The translations under genes were made by a program, and so were the position numbers. From Alistipes sp. (lineage in GTDB: Bacteria; Bacteroidota; Bacteroidia; Bacteroidales; Rikenellaceae), in contig JAFVWO010000075.1 of NCBI GenBank assembly GCA_017501625.1, positions 1 to 43,046 of the forward strand: a stretch of 43,046 nucleotides of DNA, in the 5' to 3' direction. Within the stretch, counting starts at the first letter, position 1, and every line of letters begins with the position of its first letter. The notes below the pieces were generated by a model that made no database searches, had not been told where the DNA came from, and was given only the letters and a program-made list of their open reading frames with translations. This document shows positions 8,139-16,410 of this stretch, one piece after another.

Positions 8139-8657
8139 TTAAATGTATACCTCGATAACAACACACCTTTCCCGCATGAGGATGGCATCTACCTTCTGCA
8201 TCATACGTCGTGAGAGCACGGGGCAGCCGAAGCTACCCACAGTAGCCAACGGATATATAGGATAGGAGGTCGTATGCTCCCAGCCGTGGAGCACCACGCA
8301 GCGCGGGCGCAGGTTGCTGTTTGTGGAGTCCAATCCATCGAGGCGGTAGGCCGTACCATAGCGTCCCTCATAGCGCTCGGCAACAAGAGCACGACCCAGC
8401 GACGAGAGGTGCGAGCCATCCTCATTCGACATACGAGCGTAGGCACTGCGCACATGCGGACTCCGAGAGCCACTACCGTGGCTTACAGGTGCCGCAAGGA
8501 GAATATCCTCACTCTCGAAATCCCACACAACGAAACGTCGTCGCCCTGAGTGGCGCGATAGGTCGACAAAGAGAGCTATACGTGTATTATAACCCTCCCT
8601 GCGGCAATAGTCGAGCAGCGCCGCAGCACGCTCCGCAACCCTACTCCGCAAGCTCAT
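8139..8657 (-). CDS. L,D-transpeptidase-like protein (YkuD_2 family)
   Basis: A 172-residue protein of the Bacteroidetes murein L,D-transpeptidase catalytic-domain family, which would form 3-3 cross-links or attach proteins to peptidoglycan. It has the family pattern VVLHGWEH...YPLATVGSFGCPVLS, with the putative catalytic His and Cys. Upstream it has ALFVDLSRHSGRRRFVVWDFES, also family-typical. The ATG at 8655-8657 is chosen because it overlaps the sirtuin stop codon by 17 bp, suggesting translational coupling. Neither this start nor one further up gives a signal peptide, which is odd for a cell-wall enzyme. It may be exported by an unusual route or have another substrate. Confidence 0.8.
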   Translation of the reverse strand: MSLRSRVAERAAALLDYCRREGYNTRIALFVDLSRHSGRRRFVVWDFESEDILLAAPVSHGSGSRSPHVRSAYARMSNEDGSHLSSLGRALVAERYEGRYGTAYRLDGLDSTNSNLRPRCVVLHGWEHTTSYPIYPLATVGSFGCPVLSRRMMQKVDAILMRERCVVIEVYI

Positions 8658-9357
8658 GTCGCAGCTGTTCAACGAGTTGTGGCACACCAACAGCACCACG
8701 CTCCTTGATATGTGTGAGTGGGTTGCGTATCATTGCCGTATCGGGATTTCCGGGGTCGACAAGGTAAATAGGCACCTGACGGTCACGCACATAATAGACC
8801 AATGCGGCAGCGGGATATACCGCGAGTGATGTACCCACGACGATAAGAATATCGGCATTTGCCACAATCTTACACGCCGTATCGAACATGGGCACCGACT
8901 CGCCGAAGAAGACTATATGTGGGCGTAGCAGCGCGCCATCCTCGCCACGCTCATCGAGCGACTGCTCCCAGCCATCGTTTATATCGTAAATAAGGTCGGG
9001 ATTACGCTCCGAGCGCAACTTCATAAGCTCGCCATGGAGATGCACAACACGCGATGAGCCGGCCTGCTCGTGGAGGTTATCCACATTCTGCGTGACGACA
9101 ACGACATCCACCCACTCCTGCATCGAGGCAATAGCCAAGTGGCCGGCATTGGGACGCTTCGTGAGCGACTCCTTTCGTCGTAAGTTGTAAAACTCTATAA
9201 CCTTTGCGCGGTTATTTTTAAGAGCCTCGGGCGTACATACCTCTTCGATACGATAGTTGGCCCACAGGCCGTCGGCATCGCGAAATGTAGCAATACCACT
9301 ATCGGCACTGACACCCGCACCCGTAAACACGACAATCTTCTTCTTCGCCATAGTCAT
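8641..9357 (-). CDS. cobB: NAD-dependent protein deacylase (sirtuin, CobB type)
   Basis: A 238-residue sirtuin that removes acyl groups from lysines using NAD+. NAD-binding motifs are GAGVSADSGIATFRD near the start and TQNVDNLHEQAG. The catalytic His is in VVHLHGE, and GTSLAVYPAAALV closes the Rossmann fold. The FYNLRR segment carries the Tyr-x-x-Arg pair that gives class III sirtuins (SIRT5, CobB) their succinyl/malonyl preference. No zinc-binding cysteines are present between HLHGE and LRPHIVFFGE, where E. coli CobB has two pairs. Starts at 9357 or 9351 both follow an AT-rich leader; the longer frame to 9450 lacks conserved sequence and runs into the MITE. Overlaps the next gene. Confidence 0.93.
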   Translation of the reverse strand: MTMAKKKIVVFTGAGVSADSGIATFRDADGLWANYRIEEVCTPEALKNNRAKVIEFYNLRRKESLTKRPNAGHLAIASMQEWVDVVVVTQNVDNLHEQAGSSRVVHLHGELMKLRSERNPDLIYDINDGWEQSLDERGEDGALLRPHIVFFGESVPMFDTACKIVANADILIVVGTSLAVYPAAALVYYVRDRQVPIYLVDPGNPDTAMIRNPLTHIKERGAVGVPQLVEQLRHELAE

Positions 9358-9428
9358 AAATTTTTCCCAAATATACAATTTTTTTTGGGTATTGTAAGCC
9401 TGTTCCGATAAAAATCGTGATGTAAACG

Positions 9429-9753
9429 CAACATTTCCTAAATAAAGCATGCACTACAATTATATTGTTGATACTAATTATAATATTTATGTCCAGCGAC
9501 CTCGGTCGCCATAGGCGAGCAAGGCAACGCCTTGCAACAAGCCTCCCTTTTCAAAGGGAGGTTTGGAGGGATTGTAAATATGTTTTATATAATTATGAAT
9601 GTCAGAGAATTATCGGGATTAAAATTTTGCTTTTGTGCGCACCGCAGGTGTGATTTTGGGGCGGTAGATGTCTGTTAATTTATTTACAGGACATCTATCG
9701 CTCTAAAATAGAAGCATAGCTTCACCAAAGCAAAATTATTTAGGACAATATTG
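9429..9753 (+). mobile_element. MITE-like element, copy 1 (325 bp)
   Basis: Non-coding element with imperfect terminal inverted repeats: left end CAACATTTCCTAAATAA, right end the complement of CAATATTGTCCTAAATAA. It is flanked by a perfect 9-bp direct repeat ATGTAAACG (9420-9428 and 9754-9762). Inside are a hairpin around CCTCCCTTTTCAAAGGGAGG and a second around AGATGTC...GACATCT. A related copy in the opposite orientation lies at 29883-30193. It carries no transposase, so it would depend on one elsewhere in the genome. Confidence 0.85.
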
Positions 9754-9824
9754 ATGTAAACGAGTGCAACGATTCATATTTTCACATTTTTCTAAACACT
9801 CGGATGTTAATCATTATTTTTTTG

Positions 9825-9832
9825 TATCTTTG
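9825..9832 (+). promoter_or_regulatory. -7 box of the argS promoter
   Basis: TATCTTTG, an exact TAnnTTTG match, 34 bases upstream of the argS ATG and just after the MITE target site. Confidence 0.75.
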
Positions 9833-9866
9833 CGCCATTATATACACTATATAAGTGATACAAGCT

Positions 9867-11642
9867 ATGGTAAATATCGAAGAGTTCATCCTAAGTGTCG
9901 TGAAGCGTGCAACCGAGGAGTTGTACGGCACATCCGACAACATACAGATACAGAAGACACGCAAAGAGTTCGAGGGCGACTACACGGTAGTTGTATTCCC
10001 CCTACTCCGCGCATCGAAGAAGTCGCCCGAGGCTACAGCCACGGAGCTCGGCGAGAAGATTATCGCCACAGCGCCCGAGATTAAGGCCTTCAACGTCATC
10101 AAGGGATTTCTCAACCTCGTTGTGGATGCCTCATTCTGGGCAGCACGATTTAAGGAGATAAGCGAGGCGGAGAACTACGGCATGGCTCCCGCATCGGGAC
10201 GCACGATTATGATAGAGTACTCGTCGCCAAACACCAACAAGCCGCTACACCTCGGACATATACGCAACAACCTCCTCGGCTACTCGGTAGCCACCATACT
10301 CAAGGCTAACGGCCACAATGTCATCAAGGTAAACCTCGTCAACGACCGCGGTATACACATTTGCAAGTCGATGCTTGCATGGCAGCTCTATGGCGGAGGT
10401 GAGACTCCCGAGTCGTCAGGAATGAAGGGCGACCACCTCGTGGGTAAGTATTATGTCGAGTTCGACAAGCACTACAAAGCTGAGGTTAAGGCTCTCGTTG
10501 CGGAGGGCATGAGCGAGGAGGAGGCTAAACGCCAAGCACCCATTATGCTCAAGGCGCAGGAGATGCTGCGCAAGTGGGAGGCCAAAGACCCCGAAGTATA
10601 CGCTCTCTGGGAGCGAATGAATGGCTGGGTATATGAGGGCTTCGACGTGACGTACAAGGCCATGGGTGTGGACTTCGACAAGGTATACTACGAATCTGAG
10701 ACATACCTACTCGGCAAGAGCCTCGTGGAGGATGGCCTTAAGAAGGGTGTATTCTTCCGCAAGGAGGATAACTCCGTATGGATTGACCTCGAGGCTGACG
10801 GCCTCGACCAGAAGCTCCTTTTGCGTGGCGATGGCACGTCGGTATACATGACTCAGGACCTCGGCACAGCACTAAGCCGCTTCGAGGAGAACAAACTCGA
10901 CGACATGATATATGTTGTCGGCAACGAGCAGAACTACCACTTCCAAGTATTGAAGCTCGTGTTGAAGAAGCTCGGCTACGAGTGGAGTGATAACATCTTC
11001 CACCTATCATACGGCATGGTTGAGCTACCCGAGGGTAAGATGAAGTCGCGCGAGGGTACTGTTGTTGATGCTGATGACCTCATAGCCGCAATGATAGGCA
11101 CTGCACGCGAGATGTCTGACGAGCTCGGCAAGCTCGATGGTGCTACGGACGAGGAGGCTGCCGCCATATCGGAGATGGTAGGTCTCGGAGCGTTGAAATA
11201 TTTTATCCTTAAGGTCGACCCCAAGAAGACTATGTTGTTCGACCCGCGCGAAAGTATCGACTTCAACGGCAATACGGGCCCATTCATACAATATACGCAT
11301 GCCCGCATACGCTCGATAATGCGTAAGGCCGAGGATGGAGGCATATCTATGGATGGCTTCGACCGCGCATCGCTCCTACAGGAGGAGGTGGAGCTTATCA
11401 AGGCGCTCACGGAGTACCCCGCAACGGTACGCACGGCAGGCGAGCAATTTGCCCCTTCGGTTGTTGCGGCCTACGCCTACGACCTCGCCAAGCAGTTCAA
11501 CGGCTACTACCACGACCACTCGATACTCAAGGAGGAGGACAGCGACACTCGCGCCCTGCGTCTGAAGCTCGCCGAGGCCGTAGCCCGCACGCTCAAGTCG
11601 GCGATGGCACTCTTGGGCATAAATGTCCCCGAGCGCATGTAA
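9867..11642 (+). CDS. argS: Arginyl-tRNA synthetase
   Basis: A 591-residue class I aminoacyl-tRNA synthetase that charges tRNA-Arg. It shows the N-terminal Add-1 domain (about residues 1-110), the HIGH-type motif in SSPNTNKPLHLGHIRNN near residue 125, the KMSKS-like GKMKSREGT, and a C-terminal anticodon-binding domain with the family ending (LGINVPERM). The ATG at 9867 is preferred over a GTG at 9855 because MVNIEEF starts the conserved domain. The promoter TATCTTTG lies 34 bases upstream, just after the MITE. It is followed at 77 bp by a thioredoxin lipoprotein in the same direction. Confidence 0.97.
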   Translation: MVNIEEFILSVVKRATEELYGTSDNIQIQKTRKEFEGDYTVVVFPLLRASKKSPEATATELGEKIIATAPEIKAFNVIKGFLNLVVDASFWAARFKEISEAENYGMAPASGRTIMIEYSSPNTNKPLHLGHIRNNLLGYSVATILKANGHNVIKVNLVNDRGIHICKSMLAWQLYGGGETPESSGMKGDHLVGKYYVEFDKHYKAEVKALVAEGMSEEEAKRQAPIMLKAQEMLRKWEAKDPEVYALWERMNGWVYEGFDVTYKAMGVDFDKVYYESETYLLGKSLVEDGLKKGVFFRKEDNSVWIDLEADGLDQKLLLRGDGTSVYMTQDLGTALSRFEENKLDDMIYVVGNEQNYHFQVLKLVLKKLGYEWSDNIFHLSYGMVELPEGKMKSREGTVVDADDLIAAMIGTAREMSDELGKLDGATDEEAAAISEMVGLGALKYFILKVDPKKTMLFDPRESIDFNGNTGPFIQYTHARIRSIMRKAEDGGISMDGFDRASLLQEEVELIKALTEYPATVRTAGEQFAPSVVAAYAYDLAKQFNGYYHDHSILKEEDSDTRALRLKLAEAVARTLKSAMALLGINVPERM

Positions 11643-11719
11643 AACGAGGCACGCGAAGAGGTATAATAGCCATCAACACGGAGGTATGAGGTCTTCGTTG
11701 TAGATGTATAATGTATATA

Positions 11720-12676
11720 ATGAGAATAAGAGTATTATACATAGTTCTCACACTGCTCTTGGTGGTAGGCTGTGGCTCACGCCACACCACCACGGAGCAG
11801 GATAAGGCTACGACAGAGCGCCACTACGCCCCAGGCACACGCCCCATAGAGCGTCGCATATACATAGGCGCCATAACGAGCGAGGAGGAGTATCGCCACG
11901 CCCTGGAGCACTATTGGGATGGTTTCGACTTTACCATAGGTGAGCGCGTTGCGGAGTACGACACCGTAGACCTCATCTACGCTATGGCCGATTATGTCGC
12001 CATCATACCGCCACAGGGTGCCGACACGTTGCTCCGCAGCCTTATGCACCGCGCCGAGGCAAGCCGCCCCGTACTCGATATGTTTGCAACGATTACGGAG
12101 CTTGTGCTCCACGACCCCAACTCACCGCTACGCAACGACGAGTACTACATTCCCATATTGGAGGTGCTGGTCGCCACACCCCACTACGACGAGTACGACC
12201 GCATAGCCCCCGCCTACGACCTCGACATGGTGCGTAAAAACCGCATAGGCACGGTAGCTAACGACTTTGTATACACGATGGCAAGTGGTCGTCAAGGCAG
12301 GCTCCACGACATCGCCACGGAGTACACCATCGTGATGTTCTCGAACCCGGGGTGCCCCATGTGTCGCGATATACGTCGTGAGATGGAGGCATCGCCCCTT
12401 ATCAACGAGCTTTGCGAGCGCAACACCTTAGCCATCCTCACACTCTACCCCGATGCGGATATTACTGCATGGCGCGAGCATCTGTCGGAGCTTCCCGCAG
12501 GGTGGATAAACGCCTACGACAAGGGCATGGTACTCACCACAGAGCGCCTGTACAACCTCAACGCAATACCATCACTCTACCTCCTCGATAGGGATAAGCG
12601 CGTTGTCATCAAAGATGGCACGAGCGTTGCCGACATAGAGAACATTGTGGCAATAATGGAGGGCGAGCGACGATGA
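11720..12676 (+). CDS. Thioredoxin-domain lipoprotein (DUF5106 type)
   Basis: A 318-residue lipoprotein. The signal sequence MRIRVLYIVLTLLLVVGC gives Cys18 as lipidation site. The middle part (YIGAITSEEEYRHALEHYWDGFDF...) matches the DUF5106 region found before thioredoxin domains in Bacteroidales. The C-terminal part is a thioredoxin fold with an intact Cys-Pro-Met-Cys site (FSNPGCPMCRDIRREM) and a cis-Pro region NAIPSLYLLD. It should act as a periplasmic or outer-membrane-attached thiol oxidoreductase. The ATG at 11720 is chosen over 11711 since it begins the signal peptide. Its stop overlaps the next start (ATGA), so the two are translationally coupled. Confidence 0.85.
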   Translation: MRIRVLYIVLTLLLVVGCGSRHTTTEQDKATTERHYAPGTRPIERRIYIGAITSEEEYRHALEHYWDGFDFTIGERVAEYDTVDLIYAMADYVAIIPPQGADTLLRSLMHRAEASRPVLDMFATITELVLHDPNSPLRNDEYYIPILEVLVATPHYDEYDRIAPAYDLDMVRKNRIGTVANDFVYTMASGRQGRLHDIATEYTIVMFSNPGCPMCRDIRREMEASPLINELCERNTLAILTLYPDADITAWREHLSELPAGWINAYDKGMVLTTERLYNLNAIPSLYLLDRDKRVVIKDGTSVADIENIVAIMEGERR

Positions 12677-13653
12677 CACGGGAGAGGCTCATAGATACAT
12701 TCGTGCGCTTGGGCTCGGAGTTGCGCACCATAGGCACGACGACAGAGGGCGAGGCTATCATTGCCCGAGCGGTGGAGGATAACCCATGGTTTACACGCGC
12801 AGACATACTCCAAGCGGTGGATGCTATATGCTCGGACATGCTCGATGGCGAGCATCTTAGAGCATGGGTGGCGCACTACCCTATGGCTACAGCACCGCAA
12901 CGTGTTGCCGTCATCATGGCAGGTAACATACCCCTTGTTGGTTTCTTTGACCTCCTGTGTGTCATCTTAAGCGGCCATGAGTGTCACCTGAAGCCATCGA
13001 GCAAGGATAGTGTGCTCATGGGTCATGTTGTTCGGCTTCTTCTATCCATCGCTCCCGACATTCCAATACACATGTATGATGCCACGGCACACTACGACAT
13101 GGTTATTGCCACGGGTGGTGAGGATGCCAACCGCTATTTCCGCGAGCACTTCGCAACAACACGCGCATTGCTTCGTGGCAGCCGCCACTCCATTGCCATC
13201 CTCGATGGTAGCGAGAGCGAGGAGGAGCTTCATGGCCTCGTCGCGGACATCACGGCATACTCGGGCCTCGGTTGCCGCTCGGTATCCATGATATTTATTC
13301 CACGCAACGCAGAGCTACGACTACCCCACACCTCTGCCGTCAATCCGAAGATGACAAACAACCTGCGCTCCATACGTGCGCTCTATGCCCTACAACAGCG
13401 CGACTATGGCGACTACGGAGCCTTTATCACTGAGCATGGCGATGCCTTTCCCACGCGCTTAGGCATCGTTACACTCTGCGAGTACGACAATATTGTGGAT
13501 GTGGAGAGGTGGATAGATGCCCACCGCGACACGTTGCAGTGCATCACCACGCACATGGATATTAAAGGTGGCGTGCCCATAGGTCATGCACAGCGCCCCA
13601 CGCTCATGGATTATGCCGATGGCATAGATACGATGCTGTGGCTCTCAAGATAG
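12673..13653 (+). CDS. Acyl-CoA reductase (LuxC-like)
   Basis: A 326-residue protein of the LuxC-type acyl-CoA reductase family (ALDH-like fold), as commonly annotated in Bacteroidetes. It would reduce an acyl-CoA or acyl-enzyme to the aldehyde. Family features visible are VAVIMAGNIPLVGFFDLLCVI (cofactor-binding entry), HLKPSSKDS, the putative catalytic Cys in YSGLGCRSVSMI, and a C-terminal PIGHAQRPTLMDYADG segment. Length is near that of Bacteroidetes homologues and shorter than Vibrio LuxC. It overlaps the DUF5106 gene by four bases. The physiological acyl substrate is unknown; no LuxD/E partners lie nearby. Confidence 0.82.
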   Translation: MTRERLIDTFVRLGSELRTIGTTTEGEAIIARAVEDNPWFTRADILQAVDAICSDMLDGEHLRAWVAHYPMATAPQRVAVIMAGNIPLVGFFDLLCVILSGHECHLKPSSKDSVLMGHVVRLLLSIAPDIPIHMYDATAHYDMVIATGGEDANRYFREHFATTRALLRGSRHSIAILDGSESEEELHGLVADITAYSGLGCRSVSMIFIPRNAELRLPHTSAVNPKMTNNLRSIRALYALQQRDYGDYGAFITEHGDAFPTRLGIVTLCEYDNIVDVERWIDAHRDTLQCITTHMDIKGGVPIGHAQRPTLMDYADGIDTMLWLSR

Positions 13654-13670
13654 GCCATTTTCACAATTTA

Positions 13671-13702
13671 TTTGGTTATTATTCTAAAATTCTCTATCTT
13701 TG
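13671..13702 (+). promoter_or_regulatory. Promoter of the zeta-toxin gene
   Basis: TTTG (13671-13674), 20 bases, TATCTTTG (13695-13702): a near-ideal Bacteroidetes sigma-70 promoter, 30 bases before the toxin ATG. No dyad for an autorepressor is evident. Confidence 0.8.
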
Positions 13703-13732
13703 CCGTAGCTTCCTAACGAGGCTACGTAGATT

Positions 13733-14305
13733 ATGCAGAAGCTCTACATCATAGCCGGTTGCAACGGCGCAGGCAAGACCACGGCATCATACACCATGTT
13801 GCCCGAGTTGTTGCACTGCCACGAGTTTGTCAATGCTGACGAGATAGCTCGCGGCCTCTCGCCCTTCAACCCCGACAGCATGGCTATCGAGGCGGGGCGT
13901 CTTATGCTTAAGCGCATAAACGACCTGCTGGAAGAGGGCTCCGACTTTGCTTTCGAGACGACACTATCGACACGTACATACCAGAAGTTCATCGACCGCG
14001 CACACGAGCGTGGCTACTTCGTGTCGCTCTTATATTTTTGGTTGCCGACACCCGAGCAAGCGATACAGCGCGTAGCTAAGCGCGTGAGTCTTGGGGGTCA
14101 CAACATACCGACAAATACGATATGTCGCCGCTACGAGAGCAGCATGCGTAATCTCACGAAGCTCTACATGCCGATATGCGACTACTGGGTGATATACGAT
14201 AACTCAACCGCAGAGGGGGTAAAAAAGATAGCATACGGCTCGAAGAGCGAAATAAAAGAGGTTGTTGACCCGTTAGCTTATCAGAAGATATTGAGTTATG
14301 AGTGA
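13733..14305 (+). CDS. Zeta-toxin-family kinase
   Basis: A 190-residue P-loop kinase of the zeta toxin family. Zeta toxins phosphorylate UDP-N-acetylglucosamine (or related nucleotide sugars) and block cell-wall synthesis. The Walker A motif GCNGAGKTT is at residues 9-17, followed by FVNADEIARGLSPFNPD (the substrate/base region) and FAFETTLSTRTYQKF, then a lid-like arginine-containing segment (RVAKRVSLGGHNIP). It has its own promoter and overlaps a 53-codon gene by 8 bp, an arrangement seen for chromosomal zeta-like modules. Toxicity is inferred from family; some chromosomal relatives are only kinases. Confidence 0.85.
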   Translation: MQKLYIIAGCNGAGKTTASYTMLPELLHCHEFVNADEIARGLSPFNPDSMAIEAGRLMLKRINDLLEEGSDFAFETTLSTRTYQKFIDRAHERGYFVSLLYFWLPTPEQAIQRVAKRVSLGGHNIPTNTICRRYESSMRNLTKLYMPICDYWVIYDNSTAEGVKKIAYGSKSEIKEVVDPLAYQKILSYE

Positions 14306-14459
14306 GTTTGAGATACGAGAGCTACAGGAACGTATAGATGCAGGCATTCTTCTTGCGCAGCGCCGCCTCATAGAGCGCACACGCAAGGACAACGGCGATC
14401 TTGTCGTGATGCGCGATGGTGAGGTTGTACGCCTCACCCCCGACGAGCTACGCAGATAA
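14298..14459 (+). CDS. Small partner of the zeta toxin (putative antitoxin)
   Basis: A 53-residue ORF starting inside the last codons of the toxin gene (ATG at 14298; toxin stop at 14303-14305). The sequence begins MSEFEIRELQERIDAG, has a basic helix LLAQRRLIERTRK and ends in a short strand pattern DLVVMRDGEVVRLTPDELRR. Small proteins with this helix plus V-x-x-x-DG-x-VV pattern often accompany zeta-like kinases. The overlap implies coupled translation. It is not similar to the classical epsilon antitoxin. The antitoxin role is inferred from position and size. Confidence 0.75.
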   Translation: MSEFEIRELQERIDAGILLAQRRLIERTRKDNGDLVVMRDGEVVRLTPDELRR

Positions 14460-14504
14460 CCAACAGTGTAACTAAAAGGGCCGAATAAAATTGGTAACTA
14501 AAAT

Positions 14505-14534
14505 GGGCTGACTAAAATGTAACTTAGTCAGCCC
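14505..14534 (-). terminator. Hairpin between convergent toxin module and LytTR operon
   Basis: 11-bp stem (GGGCTGACTAA, 14505-14515, with 14524-14534) and an 8-base loop. On the minus strand it is followed by ATTTTAGTTACC, loosely U-rich, so it may end the LytTR operon. Several TAACTAAAA-like repeats surround it (14468-14522). The rest of 14460-14617 is featureless. Confidence 0.55.
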
Positions 14535-14617
14535 TTGGCACATATAAACCATCAACACAACACAAAGACCTATGTTTAACCCCTAAGCAGAGGTAATTGG
14601 TCGTTAGTCGTGTGATG

Positions 14618-15355
14618 CTACTTCATATTATTGAAATACTCGAAGAAACGCTCCTTATAGTTTTCGCCCAAGGGTATATACTCGCCATTGTCGAGGAAGA
14701 TGCGACCCTTCGTGTAGCCCGATATACGCTTAAGGTTCACGATATAGGAGCGATGTACGCGGAGAAAGAGCTCCTGAGGAAGTGTCGTCTCCATATTCTT
14801 CAGACGAAATAGAGTGGTGATAGTCGAGCTACCCTCGATATGTAGACGTACATACTCGCCGGCGCTCTCGAGGTATACGATGTCGACAATCTTCACGAGC
14901 TGCGTCTTGTAGTCCGCCTTTACCGATATAAACTCCTTATCGCTCGTCTCGGCCTCGTTCTGTGCTATGGCATTCTCGGCAGCATGGCAACGCTCCACAA
15001 GGTCGACAAGCGATATTGCCTTCTGCGTGGCCTTCATAAACTCTTCGTAGCTAAATGGCTTGAGTAGATAGTCTATGGCGTTGAGTTTGAAGCCCTCGAG
15101 CGCAAACTCGGGATGCGCCGTGGTAAACACGATATAATGCGAAGCCGTAAGTGCGCGAACAAAGTCCAAGCCGTTCATGTCGGGCATGTGGATGTCGACG
15201 AAGATGAGGTCCACCTGTTCGCTTTCTAGCACCCTGAGGGCATCTACGGCACTACGGCACGTGGCGACCAACTGCAACTGCTCGGTGCGTTCAATATAAC
15301 TCTTTATCTGGCGCAGAGCCAAGGGCTCGTCATCAATAGCTATACATCTTACCAT
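14618..15355 (-). CDS. LytTR-family response regulator
   Basis: A 245-residue response regulator. The receiver domain (about 1-120) has acidic residues Asp8/Asp9, the phospho-acceptor Asp54 (FVDIHMPDMNG) and Lys in LLKPFSYEEF. The C-terminal LytTR DNA-binding domain (about 140-240) has the usual KTQLVKIVDIVYLESAGEYV and FLRVHRSYIVNL segments. LytTR regulators bind pairs of direct repeats upstream of target promoters, often for cell-surface genes. It is encoded 5 bp downstream of the histidine kinase, forming a two-gene operon on the minus strand. Targets are not apparent in the window. Confidence 0.95.
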   Translation of the reverse strand: MVRCIAIDDEPLALRQIKSYIERTEQLQLVATCRSAVDALRVLESEQVDLIFVDIHMPDMNGLDFVRALTASHYIVFTTAHPEFALEGFKLNAIDYLLKPFSYEEFMKATQKAISLVDLVERCHAAENAIAQNEAETSDKEFISVKADYKTQLVKIVDIVYLESAGEYVRLHIEGSSTITTLFRLKNMETTLPQELFLRVHRSYIVNLKRISGYTKGRIFLDNGEYIPLGENYKERFFEYFNNMK

Positions 15356-15360
15356 CTTAT

Positions 15361-16404
15361 TTATCTTTTAATAGGTATTACCAACTCTACAATATATACG
15401 CTTGCATCGTTATCGTCGATAGTGAGTGAGTATCTGTTTCCGAAGAGTATGTCGAGGCGCTTAGTTATGTTATTTAGGCCTATGCCACTATTTCCCGTCT
15501 CTGTCGCGGTATGACGACTATTGGCTACGACGCAACTCAGCTCGTTACCATCGACGGTGATATTCACCATTATGAACGATTTATTGTTGTAGCTTATGCC
15601 ATGCTTAAAGGCATTCTCTATCAATACGATGAGCAACAGTGGCGGGAGTGTCACATTGCGGCACTGCGCTATGTCAGGCGTGTGTAGCGTTATCTCCACA
15701 TCGTCGTCGTAGCGCACACGCATGAGCTCTATGTAGCTGTGTAGAAACTCCACCTCCTTGTCGAGCGTAGTGGTCTCCTCGCTCGAGTCGTAAAGCACAT
15801 GTCGCAGCATGTGCGACAGCTCCATCACACTACGTCGCGCCATCTCGGTGTCGAACTCTATCATGGCGTGAATGTTATTGAGCGTGTTCATCAGGAAATG
15901 TGGGTTTATCTGATACATCAGATACTTCATCTGTGCCTCGATATTCTGCTTCTCGAGCAGAGCCATGCGTCGCTCGGTTTCGATTGTGCGATAGTAGAGC
16001 TTAATCATCGAGTTGGCGCCCGACATAAGCACACCTATGAGCACATTCCAATACCACTCCAAGTCGGTTAACGACGCCTTATTACGCAGTAACACGTCTG
16101 ACTGCCAGTAGCGGAAGTCGAAAATCTCAATAGCACCAAAGATGAAGAAAATCATCACCAGCAACAATATAGCATACTTCCAATACTTGTTTTTTAGCAG
16201 CAGCTGTGGCGTGAGGATGTTGTTGTTGACGATGAATATTATGAAATATGGTGCCACCTTACCCCACGATATGATTACGTTGTTGAAGTTGACGGTATGC
16301 TCGGACATCAACTGCGCATTCATAAACGGAATAAGGAATATTGCTACCCACACTAAGGTGTATAGCATATTCTCGCCTAACTCTAATCGTCTGAATAGTT
16401 TCAT
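15361..16404 (-). CDS. LytS-type sensor histidine kinase
   Basis: A 347-residue membrane histidine kinase of the His_kinase (PF06580) type that pairs with LytTR regulators. It has four hydrophobic segments in the first about 160 residues (VWVAIFLIPFMNAQ, KVAPYFIIFIVNN, YAILLLVMIFFIFGA, WNVLIGVLMSGANSM), then a short coiled linker. The phospho-acceptor His is in QINPHFLMNTLNNIHA, and the ATPase domain has N-box LIENAFKHGIS and a GNSGIGLNNITKRL G-box. The ATG at 16404 is chosen because a promoter (-7 box complement of 16411-16418) lies immediately upstream; a longer frame to 16440 would begin upstream of the promoter. This leaves a nearly leaderless mRNA. Confidence 0.93.
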   Translation of the reverse strand: MKLFRRLELGENMLYTLVWVAIFLIPFMNAQLMSEHTVNFNNVIISWGKVAPYFIIFIVNNNILTPQLLLKNKYWKYAILLLVMIFFIFGAIEIFDFRYWQSDVLLRNKASLTDLEWYWNVLIGVLMSGANSMIKLYYRTIETERRMALLEKQNIEAQMKYLMYQINPHFLMNTLNNIHAMIEFDTEMARRSVMELSHMLRHVLYDSSEETTTLDKEVEFLHSYIELMRVRYDDDVEITLHTPDIAQCRNVTLPPLLLIVLIENAFKHGISYNNKSFIMVNITVDGNELSCVVANSRHTATETGNSGIGLNNITKRLDILFGNRYSLTIDDNDASVYIVELVIPIKR

Positions 16405-16410
16405 ACCTTG

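Noticed and set aside
9465-9653. 62-codon frame inside MITE copy 1
   Set aside because: Not preserved in copy 2, no domain; the element is non-coding.
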